A DNA stretch of 15,080 bases from Halicephalobus mephisto (taxonomy: Eukaryota; Nematoda; Chromadorea; Rhabditida; Panagrolaimidae), in assembly GCA_009193035.1 (NCBI GenBank), contig SWDT01000181.1, positions 1 through 15,080 on the forward strand, given 5' to 3'. Of the stretch, positions 7,620 to 15,080 are shown in pieces; within the stretch, counting starts at the first letter, position 1, and each line of letters starts with the position of its first letter. Position numbers and translations under genes: made by a program. The notes beneath the pieces were generated by a model, which was given only the letters and a program-made list of their open reading frames with translations, had not been told where the DNA came from and made no database searches.

Positions 7620-9380
7620 ATTTTATGTAGTTATTTAAAATTATCTTGAAGAAAGAACTAACCAACAAGCAAATAGTTTTTTATGTTGACAAAATACAAA
7701 CAACATCAAATGAGATTTGGCCCTAATTCAAATGTTTTGTTCATAGAAATACCCAAAGTAATATGACAGTAAAATCTGAGATAGATGAACAGAAGTTTTC
7801 GTATTCTGTAAATTTGTACAATCAGTGCAAAAATAAATACAGACATTTATAATTAAGGGAACTTGCAAAACCAGTATTGAATTCTCTACCATTCATTTAT
7901 AATGTCTGAAGTCTACGAGATTCTACAGTCAGAATCTATCCAATGATCTTGTTGAAATTAATCACCATATTTATTTGTAAAGTTCCTAAACAACTGAATA
8001 TCTCATCTTCCACAATTTGTTATTATCTACAAAAAAAACAACCTGTTATTAATAGAATATTGTGATCTGGATTATAATCTTGTTAAAAGGTTTCAGTAAT
8101 TTCCTGAATAACAAGTAATATCTAAAACTAAACAGTATTTTATATATTACATGACTTTGATCCAAATTATCACACCTATTTAAGCAATATGTACAATAAA
8201 AATTCATTTGTGAAATGTTATTACAAAACATCAACTATGGGAAATCAAACTTTTTACATAAACTGTTTGTTTTCAACAATTTCTAGAAATTTCTGTTGAA
8301 CCAATTTCCTCTGTCTGTTTATTGAAATAACACGTAGGAATCTGTAAATCTTCTGTAATTCCCTAAATTGAAGAAAGATCCTGCTTTTTTGAATTTTAAT
8401 TCTTTAAAATTCTTCACTTTTCAACGCAATCTTTCAGTATTTTCTGAAACTGAGTTCTCAAATTTCCCCTTTATCAATATTGATTAAGGATTAGCTGCAA
8501 GATGTAATCAGTGATTTCCTCTTAGAAAATAAAATCTATCACATGTTTAAAGAAAGGAAACAATTAAAATAATTCCATCTTCAGAATATTTTGTAAATTC
8601 TCGAGATCACGAAAGAGATTTCTTTGATTCTTGAATTCAAAAGAATTAGAGTAACACAGAATCAATTACTTCTAATAGAAGTTATTCAATTACATCGAAA
8701 CTTTATTTTTCTGAATTTCGAAAGTAGGAATGTACAGTTCTTAGTTAACACTTTAAACATTTTAAAATTTAAAATTTCATCACTCCAAATCTAGTCAAAT
8801 CTGCTTCACTTCCTCGGTGATATCTGTATTTTCTGACTAAATTTATCCTTGACAATAGACTTGAAGGCATCTGAAGAAAGAGGTTTTGCACTTTAGATCT
8901 TTGTTACTAACAAATACGATTTGGACAATTAGAGTACTGACCTCAGAAACTGAAGACTGAAGAAGAGAACCATCAGAAAAAGTCAATTAGTTTTTATCTG
9001 ATGACTGCGAACTGCAACCTCTGAATCTCCAGATTCCGATAATAAATTTTCGATATCGACATTGGATTCAGAGTTTATAGGTGTGATCATTTCATATAAA
9101 ATGTTCCTTAAATTTCAGAATAATCAGCTTTAGTGCAAAATAAAATGCAACATTTGTCTCAGAACGTGAATTTGGTTTCGACACGAGATCCCCAAGATCT
9201 ATAGAAATCCGTTTGTCCTTGAGGACGAGTCAAGTGAGGCTCAAACGTCCAGTATTTAAAGAAATCATAAAATTCCCCCATTATCATATTCTACTATGTT
9301 TTCCAAAATGCTGAGGATGTCTGTATTAGGATTATATACATATAAGACAAAAATTACGTAGAATGCCTCTGAAATTACTT
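7620..9380. other. AT-rich intergenic region, no supported gene
   Basis: Low-complexity AT-rich sequence with no protein-like frame on either strand; the 61-codon minus frame at 8049-8234 is rich in Ile, Phe and Tyr as random AT-rich DNA would be. A heat-shock-element-like triplet occurs at 8281-8293. Nothing else is supported. Confidence 0.65.
8281..8293. promoter_or_regulatory. Heat-shock-element-like site (TTC-nn-GAA-nn-TTC)
   Basis: TTCTAGAAATTTC fits the three-unit HSF consensus exactly. It is about 670 nt upstream of the TATA box at 7607-7615 and far from any other start, and one such match in 15 kb of AT-rich DNA is not surprising. Confidence 0.2.
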
Positions 9381-9382
9381 TA

Positions 9383-9473
9383 AGGGAGCTTGTCTAAAAT
9401 ATGTAAGACTTACATGGTGTTTTTCCGGGATCCCCTCTCACTGTAAGCCTTACATATTTTAGGCAAGCTCCCT
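9383..9473. repeat. 91-nt near-perfect hairpin (foldback element or pre-miRNA-like)
   Basis: Arms of 32 nt at 9383-9414 and 9442-9473 are reverse complements at 30 positions. Of the two exceptions, one is a T-G wobble on the plus strand and the other an A-C mismatch; on the minus strand these roles swap. Past a 2-nt bulge, GTG (9417-9419) can pair with CAC (9439-9441), leaving a loop of about 19 nt. Each arm also holds its own small palindrome, TGTAAG-n-CTTACA. Flanks are TTTA on the left and AATTA on the right, with no clear target-site duplication. It lies about 260 nt downstream of ALDH1L's poly(A) signals. Confidence 0.75.
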
Positions 9474-9479
9474 AATTAT

Positions 9480-9734
9480 TAAAAAGTTCCAGAAATTGGT
9501 GTCAAAATACAACTTGAGTTTACTTTTTTAAAAGTTGATTTTTGAAAAAAAATCCCTTAGTCGTATCTTGATGTGGAAATTCAAATCCAAAAGTTATTCA
9601 AGTTAAATAAACTAATAAATTAAAAAAGTAAAAATCCACAAATCATGTCTCAATATAAAAGATATAAATTTTATTTTTAAACGTTAATTATTATTTTAAA
9701 TAAAATATACCACATAATCAAATCTATCCCAAAG
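9480..9734. other. AT-rich 3' flank of ALDH1L
   Basis: Very AT-rich sequence between the hairpin and the ALDH1L poly(A) signals; nothing coding or structured is seen. Confidence 0.6.
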
Positions 9735-9751
9735 TTTATTATTAAATAAAG

Positions 9752-9757
9752 TTTATT
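9752..9757 (-). terminator. Poly(A) signal of ALDH1L (second copy at 9735-9740)
   Basis: AATAAA on the minus strand 32 nt after the TAA stop at 9790-9792, with another AATAAA 17 nt further downstream. Confidence 0.7.
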
Positions 9758-9789
9758 ACATTAATACCACAAATACTCATCTCCGACGA

Positions 9790-12700
9790 TTAGTATTCAA
9801 GAGTAACTGTCTTCGTCTGGAGATATTCATTAAGTGCTTCTTGACCTAGATCCTTTCCAAATCCGGATTGTTTAAATCCACCAAATGGAGCAGCCACATC
9901 TGTTTTCTGATAATTATTGACGAAAACAGTTCCAGCTTTGAGTTCACGTGCAACTCTCAGAGCTCTACTTACATCCTTACTTAGAACTCCCGCAGCTAAT
10001 CCATATTCCGTTTTGTTGGCTCTTTTAATGACGTCATCAACATCTCTTTCATTGAATTTCGAGATACACATAACAGGTCCAAAAGATTCATTAACAGCAG
10101 CAAAGTTGTCATCTTCAACATCAACCAAAACAGCAGGCTCGAAATACAAACCTACATCTTTGACTCTTTTTCCTCCATAGACAAGTTTCGCTCCGCCTTT
10201 GACTGCTTGATTAACAAAATCCAAAAGAGATTCCAAATGTTTCAGATGATTCTGTGGTCCATGATCAGTCTTCCTGTCAAGTGGATGTCCAATAACCATC
10301 TTTGATGCATTATCAATGACTTTTTCAATAAATTTGTCATAAATTTTATCCGCAACAAATAGACGTCCTGCGGCAATGCAATTTTCTCCCTTATTGAAGA
10401 ACACAGCATCACATGCTTGTCTTGCAGCTTTAGTCAGATCATAATCAGAGAAAATAATCAATGGAGATTTACCTCCAAGTTCTAGGGAAACTTTTTTGAT
10501 ATTTGAATTAGCACAACTTGCCATTATTCCAGCACCAACAGGAGTAGATCCAGTAAATCCAACTTTTCTAACTTTCGGATTATCACAAATTGCTTGTCCA
10601 ACTTCACTACCTGTTCCTGTAACGATATTAATAACTCCAGGAGGTATTCCAGCTTTTGCTGCTAATTCAGCAAACTTCAAAGCTGTTAATGGTGAAACTT
10701 GTGCCGGTTTATGAACTACAGTGTTACCTGCAGCAAGACAAGCTGCCATTTTCCATGACAACATCATCAACGGATAATTCCACGGAGTTATTAACCCCAC
10801 AACTCCTATTGGTTCTTTTCTCGTGAAACACAGGTTGTAATTAGGTCTAGCATCGGTTATTGGAATCGTATCACCTTGAATTTTATCTGTCCATCCAGCA
10901 AAGTAACGCCATACTTGAATACTCATTCCAACATGGGTTTTAATTGCTAAAGTATATACTGCACCACTATCTATACTTTCAATCGTCGCCAATTCTTCTT
11001 TGTTTTGTTCCATTAAATCAGCTAATTTAAATAAAATTTTTCCACGATCTCTCGCTGACATTTTAGACCATTCGCCATATAAAAATGCTTCTTCAGCTGC
11101 TCTAACAGCAATATCGACGTCATTTTTCGAACTTCGGGGTACTTGACAAATAACCTGTTCGTTTGATGGATCAACCGTATTCATCGTTCTTCCTGATTCA
11201 CTGTCCACAAATTTCCCATTGATGAAATTCTGAACAGGAAAACGGACAGTCATGTTGTTAACTTCTATGGTTTTATCCTTGAATTCAATAACAATTTCAT
11301 CATCGCCTCGAAGTTTCTTAACCAAACATGTGAAAAATCCCAAAAATGTAGGATCGCCATAAACGTCAGAACTATCCAATTCGACTCCGGTGATCGTTTT
11401 CGTATCTTCTATTAATCTAGTCAAATCAGCACTAGAAGCTCCTGAGGCGAAGAAATCTGTGTCATCTTCAATTTTCATGTTGATAATTCCTTTCCAAGCT
11501 TCTTTAACAGCAGGAATCAATTTTTTTTCTTCGTCTGTAAATTCGATCGTTCCAGCTTCATCTGCAGATTGTCCATAAGTACTTCCTTTGATGGCTTTTC
11601 CATTTTCGAGTTTCAAAGTTTCAATGTTAACCTAAATTTCAGGAATTATTTAATAAAAATTTTTATAAATTCTTTTTGAAACTTTTTAAAAACCACAGTA
11701 ATCTATATTTTTGTGTGGCAGTTATTTTATAATCTTCTATAATTTTAAAATAATTTATATATTAGACTTTTTAAAATTATTTCGACACGAATATTTCCCC
11801 GGAAAACAGTAAATTGGTGGAAATTTTGATCTTGAGTAACTTTGACAATCTTATACGATTTCGTAATTAAGTTTTAAGAATATATTGTTCTTAAATGAAT
11901 CCAGAAACGTTTAAATTACGATATATAGGATACCTAACCCTCTATCTAACTTTCAAGGTTAATTTTGATACATGAAAGTACACATAGATATACCGAAAAT
12001 CGTGACTACAGTAACCTACCAGAGATGAGTTTTTCATAAAAAATAAAACTTACATATTTTCCATCAACAGTTTTGAAAAGCAATCCTTTTTCGTGGGCAT
12101 AAACGACATCCCCTACGGCACCTTTGGCAGGAACAACCCTAGCACTGACAGGAGGATCGTCCCTTTTCCATAGGGTACTTCCGAACAACGTGACTTTCTC
12201 TCCGTTCAAGGTAGTCCAAGCTCCGGGAACTTTGTCGTTTCCTCGGATAAAATCATGAATTTGTCTTTGATTTTTTTTCCAATCAATTTCAGCAAGTTCT
12301 GGTTTTGTTGTGATGTAAGGCTCATACGACGCTCCTTCTTCTGGCTGTGTAATGCGTGGCGCCTTTCCAGCGGCGATAAGATTTACGGATTCGACCTTGA
12401 TAAGTTCAAATTTAGTACAACCAGAGCATTATAAAAAACAAAAATGGGCGTTATTGTGGGTTTTTTTCCAAAACAAATTTCTAGAAGTTTTCAAAAATAA
12501 AAATAACCTAAATTTTGGTTTTCTGAAGTGATTATTTCAAAATCAATCATATATTATAAAAATTATATATGAACTTTTGGCGAAATTATCTGGAAAACAA
12601 ATTTTAGGATTTTCGAAAAATAAAACAATTTAAAATTTCAGTTTCGCATGATAGTGAATTTGTAATCAGTGTTTTGAGACTATATTCTTCTTAGATAGAT

Positions 12701-13500
12701 CCAGGACCTCCTAGATTAGGTATATAGGGTTCGTACCATTCTATCCACTTTTTAGGATCAATTTTCATATATGGGATTTTCGATATTTGCAAAATCACAA
12801 TACCCAACTACCCCATCGAAAACGGTTCATTTTGCTTATTTTATAAAAAATGCTCACCATTGCCGTTATACCCTCAGGGTAGAGGAATCTCTTGTAAAGG
12901 GGAATTGAGGGTGTCATTTTCTTCAACTTCGCATTTCTTCTGAAGCAAAATCGGTCCTGTGTCAACTCCTTCATCGGCCCAGAAGATCGTTAAACCTGCT
13001 TCTTCATCTCCAGCGATAATCGTCCAATTGATAGCGGATGCTCCACTAGAAATTTTTTCATGAACAAACTAGAAAAAATCCTAATTCGGCCAAACACGTG
13101 ATTTTTAGTTCTTTCAGAAAAAATATTTAAAAAAAACAAACCGGTGTGCAGGAAGAATAGATGGATGATATATAATCGTTTTGTGAACAGGTTCGTCGAT
13201 GAGTTCTTGAGGAATAAATTGAGTACAAAAAGGCAAAACGTTCAATTCAGCTCCATAGGATTTATATTGTTCGAAAAGTTCTGGAATCACCTCAAATCCA
13301 CTTCCATCGGTCTTCTTCCTTCTCCATCGAGGAGTCTTGATCACAGGAGTCCCGTTTTTTTCCGCTTCTAAAGCCAGAAGATCAGGTCGGCCATTCTTGT
13401 CAGGTTCAGTACAAACAACAACAACCTCGTGTCCGGCCTTCCGGAGCTCGTTGTAGACTTCAGCACCGAAGGCTGATTTCCCAATCACGGCAATCTTCAT
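9790..13500 (-). CDS. ALDH1L1: 10-formyltetrahydrofolate dehydrogenase (cytosolic, ALDH1L type)
   Basis: The enzyme converts 10-formyl-THF, NADP+ and water to THF, CO2 and NADPH. Four minus-strand exons, 13500-13142, 13045-12858, 12395-12054 and 11631-9790, are joined over introns of 96, 462 and 422 nt. With one frame break in exon 2 (12899-12902) ignored, the product is about 909 residues, against 902 in human. The start MKIAVIG matches the family N-terminus, so there is no mitochondrial leader. The hydrolase domain (about 1-200) has His112 in YHPS and Asp148 in GVDTG. A formyltransferase C-domain follows ([10 protein letters not shown] at about 242-251). The carrier domain has the phosphopantetheine Ser363 in [10 protein letters not shown]. 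The aldehyde dehydrogenase domain (about 420-909) has Glu680 (LELGG), Cys714 (GENC) and the family ending. Every catalytic residue is present. A splice acceptor 10 nt before the ATG implies a spliced leader or 5' UTR intron. Codons are AT-ending, unlike the protease. Orthology to ALDH1L1 rather than the mitochondrial ALDH1L2 is inferred from the missing leader. Confidence 0.95.
11632..12053 (-). other. ALDH1L intron 3 (422 nt)
   Basis: The minus-strand donor GTAAGT follows GAT GGA AAA TAT and the acceptor GAAATTTAG precedes GTT AAC ATT GAA, both in phase 0. Spliced, they join DGKY to [12 protein letters not shown], which matches the family linker between the formyltransferase C-domain and the carrier domain. 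It carries one copy of the intronic repeat at 11881-11980. Confidence 0.85.
11881..11980. repeat. Intronic repeat, copy 1 (in ALDH1L intron 3)
   Basis: This 100-nt block aligns almost without gaps to 12681-12780 at roughly 70 percent identity by eye. Shared blocks include TATATTnTTCTTA, ATCCAG, TATATAGG, TCTATC and AATTTT. Weaker similarity extends upstream to a common GGAAAACA word. Both copies lie in the same orientation within introns. Confidence 0.6.
12396..12857 (-). other. ALDH1L intron 2 (462 nt)
   Basis: Donor GTGAGC follows GGT ATA ACG GCA ATG; the acceptor TTATCAAG precedes GTC GAA TCC GTA. The spliced product [20 protein letters not shown] aligns residue for residue with human ALDH1L1. 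It carries the second intronic repeat copy at 12681-12780. Confidence 0.85.
12681..12780. repeat. Intronic repeat, copy 2 (in ALDH1L intron 2)
   Basis: Partner of the copy at 11881-11980 and in the same orientation. The exon that separates the two introns (12054-12395) is single copy, so this is not a simple tandem duplication of the locus. I found no third copy by eye elsewhere in the window. Confidence 0.6.
12899..12902 (-). other. ALDH1L1: Probable single-base frame break in ALDH1L exon 2
   Basis: Upstream the frame reads [19 protein letters not shown], then the literal frame runs into a TGA within about ten codons. One base over, the sequence reads [14 protein letters not shown] up to a good GTGAGC donor, matching human LYNRFLFPEGIKGM. 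The shift falls at a run of four C on the minus strand (GGGG on plus) and amounts to one extra base; exon 2 length (188 nt) also exceeds the in-phase length by one. Confidence 0.85.
13046..13141 (-). other. ALDH1L intron 1 (96 nt)
   Basis: Donor GTTTGT after CAC CG and acceptor TTTCTAG before T GGA GCA rebuild an Arg codon (phase 2) and yield [16 protein letters not shown], identical in layout to the hydrolase active-site region of the family. Confidence 0.9.
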
Positions 13501-13510
13501 TTTTCAGAAT

Positions 13511-13520
13511 CTGAAAAAAT
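13511..13520 (-). promoter_or_regulatory. Splice acceptor just upstream of the ALDH1L start codon
   Basis: On the minus strand ATTTTTTCAG is followed by ATTCTGAAAA and then the ATG. The strong TTTTTTCAG with only 10 nt to the ATG means the 5' UTR is spliced, either from an upstream noncoding exon or by trans-splicing. Confidence 0.55.
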
Positions 13521-13648
13521 TAAATTAAATTGTAAAAATTTAAATTTAAAATTTTTGAAATTTTTAAATTTAGGTAAAAAACGAGAGACAGGACAGCGCC
13601 AGTGCCAGATTTACCACTTTTACCAGTCTTGCAGAGATTTCTCTCCTT

Positions 13649-13658
13649 GCGCGGGAAA
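13649..13658 (-). promoter_or_regulatory. E2F-like site upstream of ALDH1L
   Basis: TTTCCCGCGC on the minus strand matches the E2F consensus TTTSSCGC. It lies about 150 nt upstream of the ALDH1L ATG in a GC-richer patch. E2F control of folate genes is known in animals; use here is inference. Confidence 0.35.
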
Positions 13659-14164
13659 TTCAAAAATTTCCCAAAAATTATAAATCAATTTTTCAAATTT
13701 CAATATTTGTAAAAAATCATTTTATTGTAAAAATTAAAATTTAAAAATTCTAAAAAACTTTTGATATGAATTTTTAAGATTCTTCAAGATTATTAAAAAT
13801 TTAACAAGAAGTTGTCAGTTTTACCGTTTTTTTCATTTTTATAAAATTCTTTTTTTACGCAAGAATTCAAAATTTTTTAAAAATAATTTTTCATAAAAAA
13901 AACCACGTGGAAATCAAAAACAAATTTTTTAAGTTCAATTATAGTAACGTTATTTATGAATCCAAAATAAAAAATAAAAAAAATAATCATCAATTTCTGC
14001 GTTTCTAAATTGACAAAGATCAGTTTTGATTTGATCGAGGAAAAACGGTCTTGCACGATTCCAGATGATAACGGCCGCCTCGAACGAGAACGCGCAGTAA
14101 CGACAGAAATGGTCCTTTCTGCAAAACCAAGGGTCATTTGCGATTCGACCGACAAAAATAATTC

Positions 14165-14200
14165 CCATATATCAAAATACGTCCATATATCAAAACACGT
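14165..14200. repeat. Tandem 18-bp repeat, two copies
   Basis: CCATATATCAAAATACGT is followed directly by CCATATATCAAAACACGT (one difference), and a degraded third unit (TCATTTATC) follows. It sits just downstream of the FDXR poly(A) signal. Confidence 0.8.
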
Positions 14201-14212
14201 TCATTTATCATC

Positions 14213-14218
14213 TTTATT
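14213..14218 (-). terminator. Poly(A) signal of FDXR
   Basis: AATAAA on the minus strand about 25 nt after the TAG/TAA end of the reading frame at 14244. Confidence 0.65.
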
Positions 14219-14243
14219 CTAATCTTAATCCTAAAATCAATAA

Positions 14244-15080
14244 TCAACGACCTAAAGTAATAAATTCAGACACGTTTTGAATTTTTTCACGAAGTTTACC
14301 TAAAATTTTTCCCATCATTCTTTCGCATCCATCTACGTATTTCCAGTCAGCAAAAGTTAAAAAAGGAATATTTCTTTCTTCCAACTTTGACTTAGAACCC
14401 AGTCTAGGATTATTAACGAGACAATTTCGAAAATCTTTCGCGATTTCATCAGCGACGGATATTGCTTGACTCTGCGTCTGAGCAATCACACCAGCAGGAT
14501 TATGAGCACACCAACCAGTTGCATAAACACTTGATATATCACTTTCAACTCTGCACCAATCCTTTAATAATAATTTGTTTTCTTTTGTTTTCGGCAATCC
14601 AGGCAATAATACATTTTCAAATCCTATTGCATATATCAGCAATCCACATGGCACATTCATAATTTCACCTGTTATACTATTTTCTAAATTTACCGATTCA
14701 ATCCTTCCTGATGCATCTTTCTCAATTGAAATTGGTTTTTGAAAAAATTCAATTTCGCATTTTTTAGAATTTTCTGGATTTTTCGGAATCCTACGATCCA
14801 ACATCAATTGCAAAATTCTTTTTTTCGGCCGATCCAATTTCTCCAGAGTTTTCGAAATAACATCCGCTTCTTCATCACTTATCGAAGTATAAACGGTACA
14901 ATTGTCAAAATTCAATAATTCTCTTAACTCCTTGATCGTAAACGAAGCATCTCTAGGTCCTCTTCTACCGTAAATTTTAATATCATTCACCTGAGATTGT
15001 TTTAAAACTTTTAAAGCATATTCTGGGATATCCGTCTGAGCCAATCTCGAGACAGGAGATAGCAAAATTCTGGAGCAATC
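14244..15080 (-). CDS. FDXR: NADPH:adrenodoxin (ferredoxin) oxidoreductase, C-terminal part
   Basis: A mitochondrial matrix flavoenzyme that passes electrons from NADPH through FAD to ferredoxin, for Fe-S cluster assembly and P450 steroid chemistry. The frame is open from the right window edge for 278 residues with no intron, so this is the C-terminal 60 percent of a roughly 460-residue protein; the N-terminal FAD-binding part lies outside. Visible landmarks in order are SRILLSP (human ARILLTP), GRRGPRDASFTIKELREL (the NADP phosphate-binding Arg pair in GRRGP), PCGLLIYAIGF, and the FAD/NADP loop GWCAHNPAGVIAQT. In the last, Asn replaces the Gly of the usual GP[TA]GVI. The end LREKIQNVSEFITLGR aligns with the family C-terminus. 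It is followed downstream by ALDH1L on the same strand after about 740 nt. A TTG at 15063-15065 is not a start; the frame continues upstream. Confidence 0.93.
   Translation of the reverse strand, partial: DCSRILLSPVSRLAQTDIPEYALKVLKQSQVNDIKIYGRRGPRDASFTIKELRELLNFDNCTVYTSISDEEADVISKTLEKLDRPKKRILQLMLDRRIPKNPENSKKCEIEFFQKPISIEKDASGRIESVNLENSITGEIMNVPCGLLIYAIGFENVLLPGLPKTKENKLLLKDWCRVESDISSVYATGWCAHNPAGVIAQTQSQAISVADEIAKDFRNCLVNNPRLGSKSKLEERNIPFLTFADWKYVDGCERMMGKILGKLREKIQNVSEFITLGR

Larger units (their letters stand above)
13521..14212. other. Intergenic region between FDXR and ALDH1L; probable ALDH1L promoter
   Basis: No protein-like gene. Two GC-richer patches stand out in very AT-rich DNA: about 13598-13658, with possible donors GTAAAA and GTAAAT on the minus strand and an E2F-like site, and about 14036-14155, with many CpG (GCGCG, CGGCCG). 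Either could hold a noncoding first exon or promoter of ALDH1L. Open frames over 13877-14222 on both strands are not recognisable as protein. Confidence 0.45.

Noticed and set aside
9383..9473. Hairpin as a complete DNA transposon with target-site duplication
   Set aside because: Flanks TTTA and AATTA give no clear TA, TTAA or longer direct repeat, and there is no transposase.
13877..14222. Three overlapping open frames of 70-92 codons on both strands
   Set aside because: They arise because a CpG-rich patch is open in several frames; none looks like protein and they overlap the FDXR 3' flank.
1..15080. CRISPR arrays, bacterial operons, IS elements, integrated virus
   Set aside because: No regularly spaced repeats, no Shine-Dalgarno-led gene strings, no viral or transposase proteins; split genes show it is eukaryotic.

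Overview
This is a stretch of an animal nuclear genome. It is AT-rich, its genes are split by short GT-AG introns (about 60 to 460 nt), it has TATA boxes and AATAAA poly(A) signals, and its proteins match metazoan families. I cannot name the species. A Der p 1-like feature of the cysteine protease, the small introns and the short acceptor sites (TTTCAG, TTTTAG, TTCTAG) fit an arthropod such as a mite, collembolan or small crustacean, but do not exclude a nematode-like lineage.

Layout. Positions 2-235 may be the 3' end of an unrecognised gene on the plus strand. 1293-2396 (+) is a complete two-exon papain-family cysteine protease with signal peptide, inhibitory propeptide and catalytic domain, behind a TATA box and followed by a poly(A) signal. 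About 2541-2715 is an isolated GC-richer patch with a very stable hairpin. 2720-4860 shows no gene. 4895-7205 (-) is a multi-exon gene for a protein with two tandem 120-residue Cys/His-rich, probably zinc-binding repeats that I cannot assign to a named family; a TATA box and an ATG-free leader lie upstream at about 7456-7615. 7620-9735 is intergenic apart from a long, nearly perfect hairpin at 9383-9473. 9790-13500 (-) is a complete four-exon 10-formyltetrahydrofolate dehydrogenase (ALDH1L). 14244-15080 (-) is the C-terminal part of mitochondrial adrenodoxin (ferredoxin) reductase, running off the right edge.

How the genes relate. They do not form a pathway. The protease is a secreted or lysosomal, probably digestive enzyme. 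ALDH1L is cytosolic one-carbon metabolism producing NADPH. FDXR passes NADPH electrons to mitochondrial ferredoxin for Fe-S cluster and steroid chemistry. FDXR and ALDH1L share a strand but are separated by about 740 nt and have their own poly(A) signals, so they look independently transcribed.

Points worth a second look: the tandem Cys/His repeat protein; the 91-nt hairpin; the structured GC-rich patch; related sequence inside two introns of ALDH1L; and two single-base frame breaks, one in ALDH1L and one in the Cys/His gene, both at 4-base homopolymers, which point to either assembly errors or real lesions.
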